Source: a virus | Length of the DNA: 26,842 nt | IMG/VR virus record: IMGVR_UViG_3300020430_002305 | Coordinates: 1 to 26,842 of that record | Direction: 5' to 3' (one strand) | In this document: positions 12,689 to 20,617 of the stretch, one piece after another | How positions within the stretch are numbered: the stretch's first letter is position 1 | Layout of the letters: each line of letters opens with the position of its first letter | Notes under the pieces: model-generated | The model's database searches: none | What the model was told of the DNA's origin: nothing | Seen by the model: only the letters and a program-made list of their open reading frames with translations | Translations under genes and position numbers: made by a program

Positions 12689-15189
12689 TAAAATATTCCT
12701 TTATCTCTAAATTTAAGATATTTATCGTTCAATCTCTCCACCTTGATAATTGTACTTGACGAAGGTGCTTCTTTGGTAAAAGTTATTGTTGTTTTCTTGT
12801 TGGCCGTATCGTGGGTAAGTTTTGCACCAAACTCGTGATCAGCAGACCTCAATGTGCCATCTGCTGTGAGATAACTAGGGATAATGTTGTTGTCCGCTGT
12901 CACTCCTTTGCCAACAAATACCCTTTCAGACCCCTCAAGTATTTTGATGTCTTGTTCGTGAACAAGTTCATCCAATTCGAAAGATTTACTAGTGCCATCG
13001 GCCGTAAATTGATTGGAAGATATTTTGCTGTTGCTGACCGTGTATCTATCTATAATAAATTTTATGTTTTTGAATTCGAGGGCCTTGTCCTCTATTCTTT
13101 TTTTGACAAGTCCCGAAGTGCCTGGTTTACAATAGCAAATTGGCACAGCCAATACAAAACCTAATGGTGCCTTATCACCTGATTGAGTGGACTTCATCCA
13201 TAATGGTAGATAGTCCCATTCTTTGTGCCCCAGTGTCTTCATTCTTGATCTCATGTTTGCCACTGCATTTGGATACAATGTTTCAATAAATCCAAGGTCG
13301 GCACTTAACTGATTGGCATATCGAACTTTAGATCCTGACGTGCTGAACGATAATCCCCCGTCAGTGGTTATTTCATAATCAACATAATCTGTTGTCGCGT
13401 TCATGCTTGACGCTCTAGGTCCTAACATAGGTTTAGCAACCGCATCTCGTAAATTTATTGCACTAGAAACGGCCTCACCTTTGCTGTTGACCAAGTTATC
13501 TTTAATTTCAATGTACACGACTTCATACTTTGTAGTCGATCCTTCTTTGGCCACCGCTGTTTTAAGGTCTCCAAAATACAATGTCTTGGGTGCATGATTT
13601 TGTTCCATTTGATTTTGAAAAGCGGTCAGCGTTTGGGCCTCTAAACCTGCGATCATTAGCATGTCAGGTTTGAGTTTCATTCCGAAGTTAGGATCTTCTG
13701 ACCTATAAACATACTCTTCGTTGTTTATCGTTGGGTCTTGAGATACATTGTAGAATATATTTTGGTCTATGAAAGATGTGGCATGGCCTGTCATGTTGCC
13801 GTATTCGGTTTGGGTGTTTGGTATGTCTATGTTAAGCGTGAATTCTTTTTTGGTAGCCGCGGCTTGGTACTGATCACTTACTGTTATTTCAAACGTGAAT
13901 GCCCTCGTCGAATCAGTGAAATCACTAGGATCTATCTTACCTATTAAGTTACCTTGTCGAGAAAGTGTTATGCCTGTTGGTAAACTTCCAGACGTCACAC
14001 TGTAACTTAACACTCTATTTGCGTCATCTGTTGTTGCTTCAACGTTCAACAAACTTGGTTGGTCTGCTGTCAACGTTCCTATTACTGCCGGTGTTGTGAA
14101 TGATATTCCTATGTCAATCTCACCTACAACTTTCATTGTGAAGTCTTTGTCTGTAAATACCTCAACGCCAGTTGATATTACCCTCTTTGCCCTGACCGTG
14201 AAGTTGTAATCAACTTCAACTGCTGATTGCCTTGCTAACTTTCCATAGAGTTCACCAGATTTCACATCAATAGATACACCTGCCGGCAGAGCACCAGAAT
14301 TTATAGAATATTCTAAATCGCCTTGTAATGGATCGAAATCTTCAACATCTATTTTCACAACAATATTGTTGTCATGTCTGAATGTGCCAAGATCGGCCCC
14401 TGTTCTGAATACCGGTCTTCTGTTTCCACTGAAGTCCATTGTAAGTGCTGTGCCGTCCAGTTCTGTTGCATCAATTGTGATTGCTGTATTAGACACTCTG
14501 AAAAAATCTGCTGAATAAACAAATATGCTGTTGTTCTGCTCAACATAACTGACTCCATCAGACACTCTAACAATAAAATCAAAATTCTTACTTACACTTT
14601 TTGTGGTGACTGTTCTGTCATATATTCCATCAAATTTGTCATCAGGTGCACCACTATCGTAACCTCCACGTGGTGCAAATCGTTGGTCTTCTGTCAATTT
14701 AACCGTTCCTGATATTAATCCAGTTTTGCTGATTGTTATTCCGGGTGGAAGTGATCCTTTTACAATCTCGTAGACCAGTACCTGTCCTGTGGCTGTGTCC
14801 GAATCTGTTGCTTGTACCTGGAAGTATACATTTGAACCATCTACGACCCAGTATAGACCAACACTTGTGGAGTCATCCAATTGCAGTTGTCCTGCGGCTG
14901 TTGTAAATGTAGGTGTATCTGCACCCTGCACATCTAGTTTGAATGTTCTATCTGTGATAGAGGTTCCGGCCGTGGCTCGCACGACGAAGGTGTAAAGAGT
15001 TCTTTTGGCAACCTCAGCCGGAGTACCTGTTAGTAAGCCTGTAGATGTCACCTGCATTCCAGGTGGTAGGCTTCCTGCTATCACGGAGTAAGTCGTGGCA
15101 TGAGTAGCGTCCAGTTGTAGCGAATATGCCACCTGTTCTGGAATCGTTGCTAATTTACCTTCCGTGGTTGTCCACACTGGTGTTGCCAT
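12688..15189 (-). CDS. Large virion protein with four Ig-like (He_PIG) repeats
   Basis: The product has 833 residues. Four repeats carry the putative-Ig (He_PIG, cadherin-like) signature GSLPxGxxxxxxGxLxG: about 34-57, 140-163, 294-318 and 396-420. The remaining 380 residues form a different C-terminal part, with a Cys pair in PICYCKPG, and a strand-rich end (FTADGTSKSFELDE). Marine T4-like phages carry large Ig-repeat structural proteins, sometimes labelled VrlC-like (from memory); a role in adsorption or decoration is likely. AAGGAG lies eight bases before the ATG and an AATAAATA late promoter lies 20 bases before it, both pointing to strong late expression. Confidence 0.85.
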   Translation of the reverse strand: MATPVWTTTEGKLATIPEQVAYSLQLDATHATTYSVIAGSLPPGMQVTSTGLLTGTPAEVAKRTLYTFVVRATAGTSITDRTFKLDVQGADTPTFTTAAGQLQLDDSTSVGLYWVVDGSNVYFQVQATDSDTATGQVLVYEIVKGSLPPGITISKTGLISGTVKLTEDQRFAPRGGYDSGAPDDKFDGIYDRTVTTKSVSKNFDFIVRVSDGVSYVEQNNSIFVYSADFFRVSNTAITIDATELDGTALTMDFSGNRRPVFRTGADLGTFRHDNNIVVKIDVEDFDPLQGDLEYSINSGALPAGVSIDVKSGELYGKLARQSAVEVDYNFTVRAKRVISTGVEVFTDKDFTMKVVGEIDIGISFTTPAVIGTLTADQPSLLNVEATTDDANRVLSYSVTSGSLPTGITLSRQGNLIGKIDPSDFTDSTRAFTFEITVSDQYQAAATKKEFTLNIDIPNTQTEYGNMTGHATSFIDQNIFYNVSQDPTINNEEYVYRSEDPNFGMKLKPDMLMIAGLEAQTLTAFQNQMEQNHAPKTLYFGDLKTAVAKEGSTTKYEVVYIEIKDNLVNSKGEAVSSAINLRDAVAKPMLGPRASSMNATTDYVDYEITTDGGLSFSTSGSKVRYANQLSADLGFIETLYPNAVANMRSRMKTLGHKEWDYLPLWMKSTQSGDKAPLGFVLAVPICYCKPGTSGLVKKRIEDKALEFKNIKFIIDRYTVSNSKISSNQFTADGTSKSFELDELVHEQDIKILEGSERVFVGKGVTADNNIIPSYLTADGTLRSADHEFGAKLTHDTANKKTTITFTKEAPSSSTIIKVERLNDKYLKFRDKGIF
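12719..12726 (-). promoter_or_regulatory. Possible internal late promoter (GATAAATA)
   Basis: The box lies within the 3' end of the 833-residue gene, 30 bases before the ATG at 12688, with AAAGGA between. It could add late transcription of the small fibre gene. Confidence 0.45.
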
Positions 15190-15209
15190 TACTTTACTCC
15201 TTACATGGG

Positions 15210-15217
15210 TATTTATT
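15210..15217 (-). promoter_or_regulatory. T4-type late promoter (AATAAATA)
   Basis: The box lies 20 bases before the ATG at 15189, leaving room for the Shine-Dalgarno sequence AAGGAG. It sits in the short gap after the 52-residue gene. Confidence 0.7.
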
Positions 15218-15222
15218 GGCGA

Positions 15223-15381
15223 TTACCGACTATTATTCTGTGTACGAATCCAGTGTTCTAGGTGCTGTTTTAGGCCTTCACGCAGTATCGGATCTCTTTC
15301 CCTTTTGATCGCTTCTTGCAGTCGTGCTATCTCAGATTTTGGAGACCTATACCTTTTACGGTCGTTGTGATATTTCCTCAT
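15223..15381 (-). CDS. 52-residue basic helical protein
   Basis: This short frame encodes a strongly basic start (MRKYHNDRKRYRSPKSEI) followed by one long amphipathic helix (RLQEAIKRERDPILREGLKQ) and a short tail. AAAGGA lies five bases before the ATG. The frame fills a 230-base gap between two fibre-region genes, and its stop is just before the next late promoter, so it looks real despite its size. No family is recognised. It could be a small assembly factor for the surrounding fibre genes; that is inferred from position only. Its ribosome site sits in a small hairpin. Confidence 0.65.
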   Translation of the reverse strand: MRKYHNDRKRYRSPKSEIARLQEAIKRERDPILREGLKQHLEHWIRTQNNSR

Positions 15382-15386
15382 TATTT

Positions 15387-15400
15387 TCCTTTGCGAAGGA
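15387..15400 (-). promoter_or_regulatory. Hairpin covering the ribosome site of the 52-residue gene
   Basis: On the minus-strand RNA, UCCUU (15400-15396) pairs with AAGGA (15391-15387) across a 4-base loop. The 3' arm is the Shine-Dalgarno sequence of the ATG at 15381. Folding would hide the site. The stem is only five pairs. Confidence 0.4.
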
Positions 15401-15418
15401 TTACTTTTTTATTGTCTA

Positions 15419-17041
15419 TTATAGACTTATTTTGACAGTTGCACCGTCTCTGTATAATCTACCTGCCACTCCCGGATCTGAAGTTGGAAGATTAGTAAAG
15501 TCTATCTGTGATCCTGCTACAGACAAGTTACCCTGTGCCGCAACATTGGCACCGGTCATTGACAATGCAGTTGTATTTCCTGATTTAATTTCAAGGTTGC
15601 CGGCAGAGTTAGAAAAGATAGCAAAATTTGTACCGTCGTCTTTTAAATATATGTCGCCCGCGCCAGCATCAATTACTACATACCCAGATACATCAAATGA
15701 CAAATTGCCTGTCCTTGCGATTGTTTCTGTATCTAACACGATGTTTCCAGTACCCTGTGTACCTATTGTCAAGTCGCCATTGGAGGTATCAGTTGATAAA
15801 GCATCTGCTCTCACAGTTTGTGCCTCCATCAGCGTGAAGTTTGCCTCTGTGGCAGTCAATTTCACACTTGTTCCACCAACCGAAACGTTTTGTCCAGCCG
15901 CCGGTGTAAGCGTTATTCCACCTGTTGTTGAGCTGATTGTATTTCCGTCCAATCTAATGTTGTCAATGTTAAGTTGTCCTGTTGTTGTTTGTGTTCCTGT
16001 TGCCGTGATAGGACCTGTCAAAACAATGGCACCTGTTCCTGCAGGATCTATAGTGATGTCACCGTTTGAATTTGAAACAATCGTATCAGCATTAATAGAA
16101 CCTTGCACTGTCAATGCTCCTGCCACTGTGGTGTTTCCACTGACAGTTGTGTTTCCTGTTGTCGTTATGTCTGCTGTTGTCAGTGTGCCTGACACTGAAG
16201 CGTTACCTGTAATGGCTGTGTTGCCAGTGATATTGGTTGCCGCGTGTAACTCTATTGTTCCTGTTCCGCCAGGGTTTAAAGTCAAACTTCCATTTGAAGC
16301 GGTGCTTATGTCGGTGTCATTGAAAATTAAATTGTCAACAGTGACATTTCCTGTCATGGTCGCGGCGTTTATTGTTGGACTGGTTAAAACTTTGTTTGTA
16401 AGTGTTTGTGAACCTGTCAATGTTGCCACAGTTGCGTCAATATTAAGTGTAACTGTTTGGCTACCAGCCACTGATGTTAAACCTGTTCCGCCTGCAATAG
16501 TTAATGATTGCGAATCTAAATCAACTGCACCTGTGCCTGAGTCACCTGCAAGATCTAAATCCTGTGCTGTGACTTGTGAGTCCACGTATGCTTTGATCGA
16601 CTGCTGAGTGGCAAGTTGTGTTGCTGAATTTGTCGCCATATTATCTTCATCCAGAATACCTGTCACAGTTGCTCCTGTGGCCAAGGCCAATGAAGTCGCT
16701 GAACTTAACGCACCGCTTACCGATGCTGTGCCGTCAACTACTAGTCCTTCGTTGACATTGATTATTGTTGAATCATCAGAACTGATTGTTGTACCGTTGA
16801 ATTTTACTGCACCAAGTTTGATGCTTCCTGTGCCGTTTGGTGTGACTGTGATGTCACCATTTGTAACTCCAGTCGTGATCGCGAAATTGTTAACGTCTAG
16901 ATTAGCGTCTAATGTGTTGATGTCATTGTCGCTACCGTATAACTCTACGAAATTGTCATTAATTTTGTCAAATGCTGTTCTTAACGGATCACCTTGACCA
17001 TCATTTGCACTTGAGCCTATATTGATATGTTGTCTTGCCAT
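15419..17041 (-). CDS. Repeat-rich tail-fibre-like protein with DPGVAG tip
   Basis: The product has 540 residues. The N-terminus (INIGSSANDGQGDPLRTAFD, then KINDNFVELY) is the attachment motif shared by the fibre paralogues. The body is a series of about 30-residue repeats of the form N-x-I-x(4)-SNGDLTL-x(3)-GTG-x-I-x-L, probably a beta-helical or trimeric shaft rich in Thr, Ser, Asn and Gly. The last 30 residues (LPTSDPGVAGRLYRDGATVK) form a tip module nearly identical to that of the gene at 19079-19567. A GATAAATA late promoter lies 27 bases upstream. A long open frame on the opposite strand is an antisense shadow of these repeats. Confidence 0.82.
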   Translation of the reverse strand: MARQHINIGSSANDGQGDPLRTAFDKINDNFVELYGSDNDINTLDANLDVNNFAITTGVTNGDITVTPNGTGSIKLGAVKFNGTTISSDDSTIINVNEGLVVDGTASVSGALSSATSLALATGATVTGILDEDNMATNSATQLATQQSIKAYVDSQVTAQDLDLAGDSGTGAVDLDSQSLTIAGGTGLTSVAGSQTVTLNIDATVATLTGSQTLTNKVLTSPTINAATMTGNVTVDNLIFNDTDISTASNGSLTLNPGGTGTIELHAATNITGNTAITGNASVSGTLTTADITTTGNTTVSGNTTVAGALTVQGSINADTIVSNSNGDITIDPAGTGAIVLTGPITATGTQTTTGQLNIDNIRLDGNTISSTTGGITLTPAAGQNVSVGGTSVKLTATEANFTLMEAQTVRADALSTDTSNGDLTIGTQGTGNIVLDTETIARTGNLSFDVSGYVVIDAGAGDIYLKDDGTNFAIFSNSAGNLEIKSGNTTALSMTGANVAAQGNLSVAGSQIDFTNLPTSDPGVAGRLYRDGATVKISL

Positions 17042-17068
17042 ACTTGCTTATATCCTTGTTGATGTTGT

Positions 17069-17076
17069 TATTTATC
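17069..17076 (-). promoter_or_regulatory. T4-type late promoter (GATAAATA)
   Basis: The box lies 27 bases before the ATG at 17041, in the 62-base gap after the next upstream fibre gene. A weak AAGGA follows it. Confidence 0.6.
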
Positions 17077-17103
17077 GTTAATTCTATAAACCGAATGTAA
17101 TTA

Positions 17104-18075
17104 TTAAAGGTCGAAAAGTATTCTTTGGAATTTGAATACAATGCTGTCACTGGTAATGTTCGTGGCCAGCAATCTCACAAGACCATCGTCTATATCAGCG
17201 GTAAACGTGCAGAGTGGTGCTGTGTATGAAGTTGTTGAACCAAACACCGTCAAATAGGCCTCGATGGTACTGTCAGCACTTGGACCATGCAATATGTTTG
17301 CCTCTACAAGTTCAAATCTGCCATTTGTGCTGTCCGATATTGAGATGTAGTATTTTGCACTTCTGTAAGAAGCAGAATTGAAAGTGTCAACTTGGGTAGT
17401 GGCCGAAGTAGCGATAGTGTTGGTGCCATCTCCTAGTTCTGAATGACTTAAGGTTGGCGTTACAGTGGCAAAACTTAACACACCGGTACCGCTTGTCTTT
17501 AATAATTGGTTTGCCGATCCGTCCGAGGATGGCATTTTCAAACCATTTATACTAACTGTACCTGTTCCTGCCGCTGAAAGTTCTAGATCGGCGTTAGTGG
17601 CGTTGGTGGATATCGTGTTGTCCTTGACCAAGACCCCATCAAGTGTTGCACTTAGGCTCGCACTTAAAGTAGTAAACGTTCCTGCCGCTGGAGTTGTGGC
17701 ACCTATAGTTGTGTTGTCTATTGTTCCAGCATTAATGTCAGCCTTGGCTATCACAACTTGTCCTGTTCCAGACGCTGAAAGATTGAGATCTGAGTTTGAC
17801 ACAGTGGTTTTGATTTCGTTGTCTGTGATGTTGATGTTGGAATCAACAGTGAGGTTGTCCATTGTGACTATACCCGTTCCGCTTGGTTTTAACACAAGAT
17901 CGTCATTGGATCTTGTCGCCCTGATCTCGTTACCACTCAGTGAGATACCATCTTCAAATAGTGATGATGCGTATATCTCCGTGAACATAGTGTTCACATC
18001 TTGCATGGCCGATCTCAGAGTCTGACCGTCTCCAGTGTTAGCGTTTGAACCTACGTTTAAGTCAATCCTTGCCAT
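17104..18075 (-). CDS. Repeat-rich tail-fibre-like protein with RSAKY-type tip
   Basis: The product has 323 residues. It opens with the shared attachment motif (LNVGSNANTGDGQTLRSAM, then NTMFTEIY) and continues with three to four shaft repeats (for example NEIRATRSNDDLVLKPSGTG and NTISTNATNADLELSAAGTG). The C-terminal third begins at about residue 230 with YRSAKYYISISDSTNGRFEL, a strand-rich domain also found at the end of the next upstream gene. AAGG lies seven bases before the ATG, and the gene begins directly after its upstream paralogue stops, so the two are translated together. A virion fibre or decoration role is inferred from repeats and neighbours. Confidence 0.82.
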   Translation of the reverse strand: MARIDLNVGSNANTGDGQTLRSAMQDVNTMFTEIYASSLFEDGISLSGNEIRATRSNDDLVLKPSGTGIVTMDNLTVDSNINITDNEIKTTVSNSDLNLSASGTGQVVIAKADINAGTIDNTTIGATTPAAGTFTTLSASLSATLDGVLVKDNTISTNATNADLELSAAGTGTVSINGLKMPSSDGSANQLLKTSGTGVLSFATVTPTLSHSELGDGTNTIATSATTQVDTFNSASYRSAKYYISISDSTNGRFELVEANILHGPSADSTIEAYLTVFGSTTSYTAPLCTFTADIDDGLVRLLATNITSDSIVFKFQRILFDL

Positions 18076-18076
18076 G

Positions 18077-19060
18077 TTATACCTTAATTGGTCTCCTCAC
18101 AAATTTTATTACCTGGTTGTTATCGTTATTTACTTGACCTAGCAGTCTAACATTACCGCTGTTTATGTCTGCGGATATGTCAAGTGTGTCGTAGGTAGAT
18201 GAACCATCTCCCGCTCCATTGTCCACACCGCCAAACACACTGACGTATGCGTTGGTACCGTCATGTGTCACGTTCGCTTCTATCAATCTGAACCTGTTGT
18301 CTGTGCTGTCTGATATCTGGAGATGATATTTTGCACTCCTGAACATTGAAACCGCAAATGAGTCTATTGCCTGCACCGCAGATGACGATCCTGATATGGT
18401 TGCTGTACCATCAGTAAACTCTGCTAGTTCTAACAATATATCTGGTCGAAAAAATGACAGTTGACCATTTCCATTTGTTTGTAATACTCTATTTCCGATA
18501 GCATCACTAGTGGGAAACTTGATGCCACTGAACGATACCGTGCCTGTTCCTAAACCGGTTAGTTCTAAATCGGAGTTGGTGGCGGTGGTTGAAATGGTGT
18601 TATCTGTGATTGTTATTCCATCTATTGAACTTGACCCTGTCGCAGTCACAGTCGTGAAGGCACCCGTTGAAGCCGTACTTGATCCTATAGTTGTGGCATC
18701 AACTGTGCCATCATCTAGGTCTAATTTTGAAATTGCTACCGAACCTGTGCCGTTTGCTGTTATTACCAGGTCAGCATTTGATGTGTTGACCTTGATGTCG
18801 TTGTCCGATATGTTTACAGTTGAGTCTATTGTGATCTCAGATGCTGTGACTGTGCCTGTGCCACTGGCACTTAACTCTAAGTTATCATTAGATCTTGTTG
18901 CTTTCACCACGTTGCCAGAGAACTCCAAGCCAGGCAAAGTGAGGTGTGGCCTTGCATAGACCTCCGTGAAGTTGTTATTGATCTTTACTCCGGCTCCCCT
19001 AATAGTGTCGCCTGTGCCGTCATCGGCCTGTATTCCAATATTGATTATTTCCTGTGCCAT
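18077..19060 (-). CDS. Repeat-rich tail-fibre-like protein with RSAKY-type tip (paralogue)
   Basis: The product has 327 residues. Its architecture matches the downstream gene: attachment motif (INIGIQADDGTGDTIRGAGV, then KINNNFTEVY), shaft repeats (DNDIKVNTSNADLVITANGT and DNTISTTATNSDLELTGLGT), and a C-terminal domain starting with FRSAKYHLQISDSTDNRFRL and including EANVTHDGTNAYVSVFG. The two tips are clearly homologous but differ in loops, suggesting divergence after duplication. No clear Shine-Dalgarno sequence is present (GTGAG next to the ATG is weak). It follows the short fibre gene by 18 bases and probably shares its late transcript. Confidence 0.82.
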   Translation of the reverse strand: MAQEIINIGIQADDGTGDTIRGAGVKINNNFTEVYARPHLTLPGLEFSGNVVKATRSNDNLELSASGTGTVTASEITIDSTVNISDNDIKVNTSNADLVITANGTGSVAISKLDLDDGTVDATTIGSSTASTGAFTTVTATGSSSIDGITITDNTISTTATNSDLELTGLGTGTVSFSGIKFPTSDAIGNRVLQTNGNGQLSFFRPDILLELAEFTDGTATISGSSSAVQAIDSFAVSMFRSAKYHLQISDSTDNRFRLIEANVTHDGTNAYVSVFGGVDNGAGDGSSTYDTLDISADINSGNVRLLGQVNNDNNQVIKFVRRPIKV

Positions 19061-19078
19061 CTCACACTCTACCTTTTA

Positions 19079-19567
19079 TTATAGACTGACTTTAACCGTA
19101 GCACCATCTCTGTACAATCTGCCTGCCACTCCTGGGTCTGACGTTGGAAGTGCTGTGAAGTCTATCTGTGCGCCTGTTACTTTTAAATTTCCATTTACAT
19201 CAACCGCTTCTGCTATTGATATTTTCGTTGAGTCATCTGAACTAATTGTAGTGCCATTTACTTTAAGAGCACCCACAATAATGTTTCCTGATCCGTTGGC
19301 ACTCAATGTTAAGTCACTGTTTGTTGCGATTGGTGTAATTGCCGCGTTATTGATTTGTAATTGATCTATTTCAACAACACCTGCACCGTTTGGTTGAACC
19401 TTTATGTTGCCGTTTGTAACACTTGTTGTCAACAATCCTGTGTCACCGTCACCGACCAACGAGTAAACTTCTTCGAAATTCGTGTTGATCTTCGTCATGG
19501 CCGTACGTAAAGTATCGCCTGTCGCCGGGTTTCCTACTGCTCCTGTGTCTATGTTTAATCTAGCCAT
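19079..19567 (-). CDS. Short tail-fibre-like protein with DPGVAG tip
   Basis: The 162-residue product has the attachment motif (LNIDTGAVGNPATGDTLRTA, then MTKINTNFEEVY), about two shaft repeats (NAAITPIATNSDLTLSANGS) and the tip module ending in LPTSDPGVAGRLYRDGATVK. The stretch from about residue 105 to the end closely matches parts of the 540-residue protein, also at DNA level near the 3' ends (19081-19160 and 15421-15490). This points to duplication or recombination. I chose the ATG at 19567; five more residues are possible upstream but run into the promoter. The late box AATAAATA lies 14 bases upstream, and no Shine-Dalgarno sequence is seen. Confidence 0.82.
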   Translation of the reverse strand: MARLNIDTGAVGNPATGDTLRTAMTKINTNFEEVYSLVGDGDTGLLTTSVTNGNIKVQPNGAGVVEIDQLQINNAAITPIATNSDLTLSANGSGNIIVGALKVNGTTISSDDSTKISIAEAVDVNGNLKVTGAQIDFTALPTSDPGVAGRLYRDGATVKVSL

Positions 19568-19581
19568 ATATCGAATATACA

Positions 19582-19589
19582 TATTTATT
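19582..19589 (-). promoter_or_regulatory. T4-type late promoter (AATAAATA), divergent pair
   Basis: The box reads left, 14 bases before the ATG at 19567. It shares three bases with an ATTAAATA box on the other strand, so two divergent late promoters overlap here. Confidence 0.65.
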
Positions 19590-19594
19590 AAATA
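19587..19594 (+). promoter_or_regulatory. Late-type promoter (ATTAAATA), divergent pair
   Basis: The box reads right, six bases before the ATG at 19601. The same ATTAAATA variant, five bases from an ATG, occurs on the minus strand at 25243-25236, which supports it as a functional variant. Confidence 0.55.
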
Positions 19595-19600
19595 ATATTG

Positions 19601-19879
19601 ATGTTTGTCGAAACATTAAAAACTATGAGACTGTATGAACGCCAGAGTAAATGTGGCGTTTACCACACCTTCCACAGGAAAAATACTGTATTCGTGTTCA
19701 AATGTGATTCATGCGGAGTGCAATTCCTGAGACCGAGAGCGAAAGTGGATCCTGAAAGGGCCACCAATGATTACAAGCATGTCTGTTCGTGTTGTGACAC
19801 CAAGAGATTCGCACAAAAGGTGGGTGTAAAAATGCGTAAGGTCTACAAACTGGACGCGAGTAGCACACTTACTTTATAA
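19601..19879 (+). CDS. Zinc-ribbon-like protein on the plus strand
   Basis: The product has 92 residues. Two Cys knuckles, CDSC (35-38) and CSCC (62-65), are separated by 23 residues in a basic sequence (RPRAKVDPERATNDY), as in a zinc ribbon or a degenerate HNH-type fold. The strand-rich start (KCGVYHTFHRKNTVFVFK) supports a compact domain. It probably binds nucleic acid. It is one of few plus-strand genes and has its own late-type promoter. The ATG at 19601 is six bases from that box; a second ATG at 19625 (MRLYERQSK) is a good alternative and may be the conserved start. It ends against the convergent GNGESR gene with a six-base overlap. Confidence 0.8.
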   Translation: MFVETLKTMRLYERQSKCGVYHTFHRKNTVFVFKCDSCGVQFLRPRAKVDPERATNDYKHVCSCCDTKRFAQKVGVKMRKVYKLDASSTLTL

Positions 19880-20617
19880 ATTTCTCCACTTGATATCGTC
19901 CCTGTGTCCTTCTATCCATCTCTGCAGGTCAGCGTATATGCCGCATTTGATGTTGGGTTGATCGAAGTACCATCGCAGGTAAGGGTTGCCTTCCAGATAT
20001 TCTCTCCTGTTTATGAAATGGAAGTTTGTGCCTGGAAACTGCCTAAAGGTCTGCCTAAGTTGGTACATCCATTCGTATTTTAGGTATGCCTTCATGCTTT
20101 CTCTTCCGGGATAGTTGTTTGAGTCTTTGTATATGTTGTTTTGAATCCTGCTTGGGTTTTCCATTTCCCACTGCCTTGCACCCATTATGTCAAAAGACAG
20201 AATCACAATGTTCTTTATTCCAGATTCAGCCGCCATGAGGACTGCGGAACATCCTGATCCTCTGTTTTTGCTGAAATCGTTTGTTTTTATTGCACCACCT
20301 TTTTTGATATCACCACCTCTCCATACTCTGTATATCTTTAACCCCTCTGGAACATCTGTGTCTTTATCGCCATCACATATGTAGTTCCAACCACTTATGT
20401 CTTGAACACCGTGTATACGTGGTGACTCTTTTCCGTTGTTGTGCCATCTGGCCAGTTCTTCATACATCGGCGGATTTACTGCCACGATGTGGTCACACAG
20501 ATTTGGATGATCCCTGTATATGGCGTTGCAACCATATATCACACCTTTGCCTTTTAAGTTTTCTATTGGAAATATATTTCTCGACTCACCGTTGCCTATT
20601 ACAAAAGCAGTGTCCAT
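19874..20617 (-). CDS. GNGESR-motif protein, possible sugar-nucleotide or glycosyltransferase fold
   Basis: The product has 247 residues. It opens with a Rossmann-like strand and loop, VIGNGESR at 6-13, followed by YGCNAIYRD at 28-36 and a later strand (IKNIVILSFDIMG). The GNGxS loop near the N-terminus followed by CN-x-IYRD resembles the start of DUF115 and sialyltransferase-like (GT42) proteins. That is inferred from motif, not an established match. A second protein with the same opening lies at 24595-25230. I chose the ATG at 20617, which overlaps the stop of the Fe-S carrier gene (TAATG). The C-terminal part is aromatic and basic (RREYLEGNPYLRWYFD). Confidence 0.68.
   Translation of the reverse strand: MDTAFVIGNGESRNIFPIENLKGKGVIYGCNAIYRDHPNLCDHIVAVNPPMYEELARWHNNGKESPRIHGVQDISGWNYICDGDKDTDVPEGLKIYRVWRGGDIKKGGAIKTNDFSKNRGSGCSAVLMAAESGIKNIVILSFDIMGARQWEMENPSRIQNNIYKDSNNYPGRESMKAYLKYEWMYQLRQTFRQFPGTNFHFINRREYLEGNPYLRWYFDQPNIKCGIYADLQRWIEGHRDDIKWRNL

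Noticed and set aside
12811-13164. Plus-strand 117-residue frame in the 833-residue gene
   Set aside because: Antisense shadow; the minus frame is continuous with Ig-like repeats and a strong ribosome site.
15324-16997. Long plus-strand open frames (427 and 129 residues), rich in Val, Pro, Ala and Ser
   Set aside because: They lie exactly antisense to the repeat-rich fibre gene. The repeats of Thr, Gly and Asn codons read as open Val/Pro/Ala/Ser frames on the other strand. No promoter or ribosome site supports them.
17465-18959. Plus-strand frames of 186 and 149 residues over the inner fibre genes
   Set aside because: Antisense shadows with the same Val/Pro/Ser-rich composition; the minus-strand proteins have conserved motifs and ribosome sites.
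15419-19567. Short regularly spaced repeats, considered as a CRISPR-like array
   Set aside because: The repeats are degenerate at DNA level, keep the reading frame and encode fibre shaft motifs; there are no constant repeats with unique spacers.
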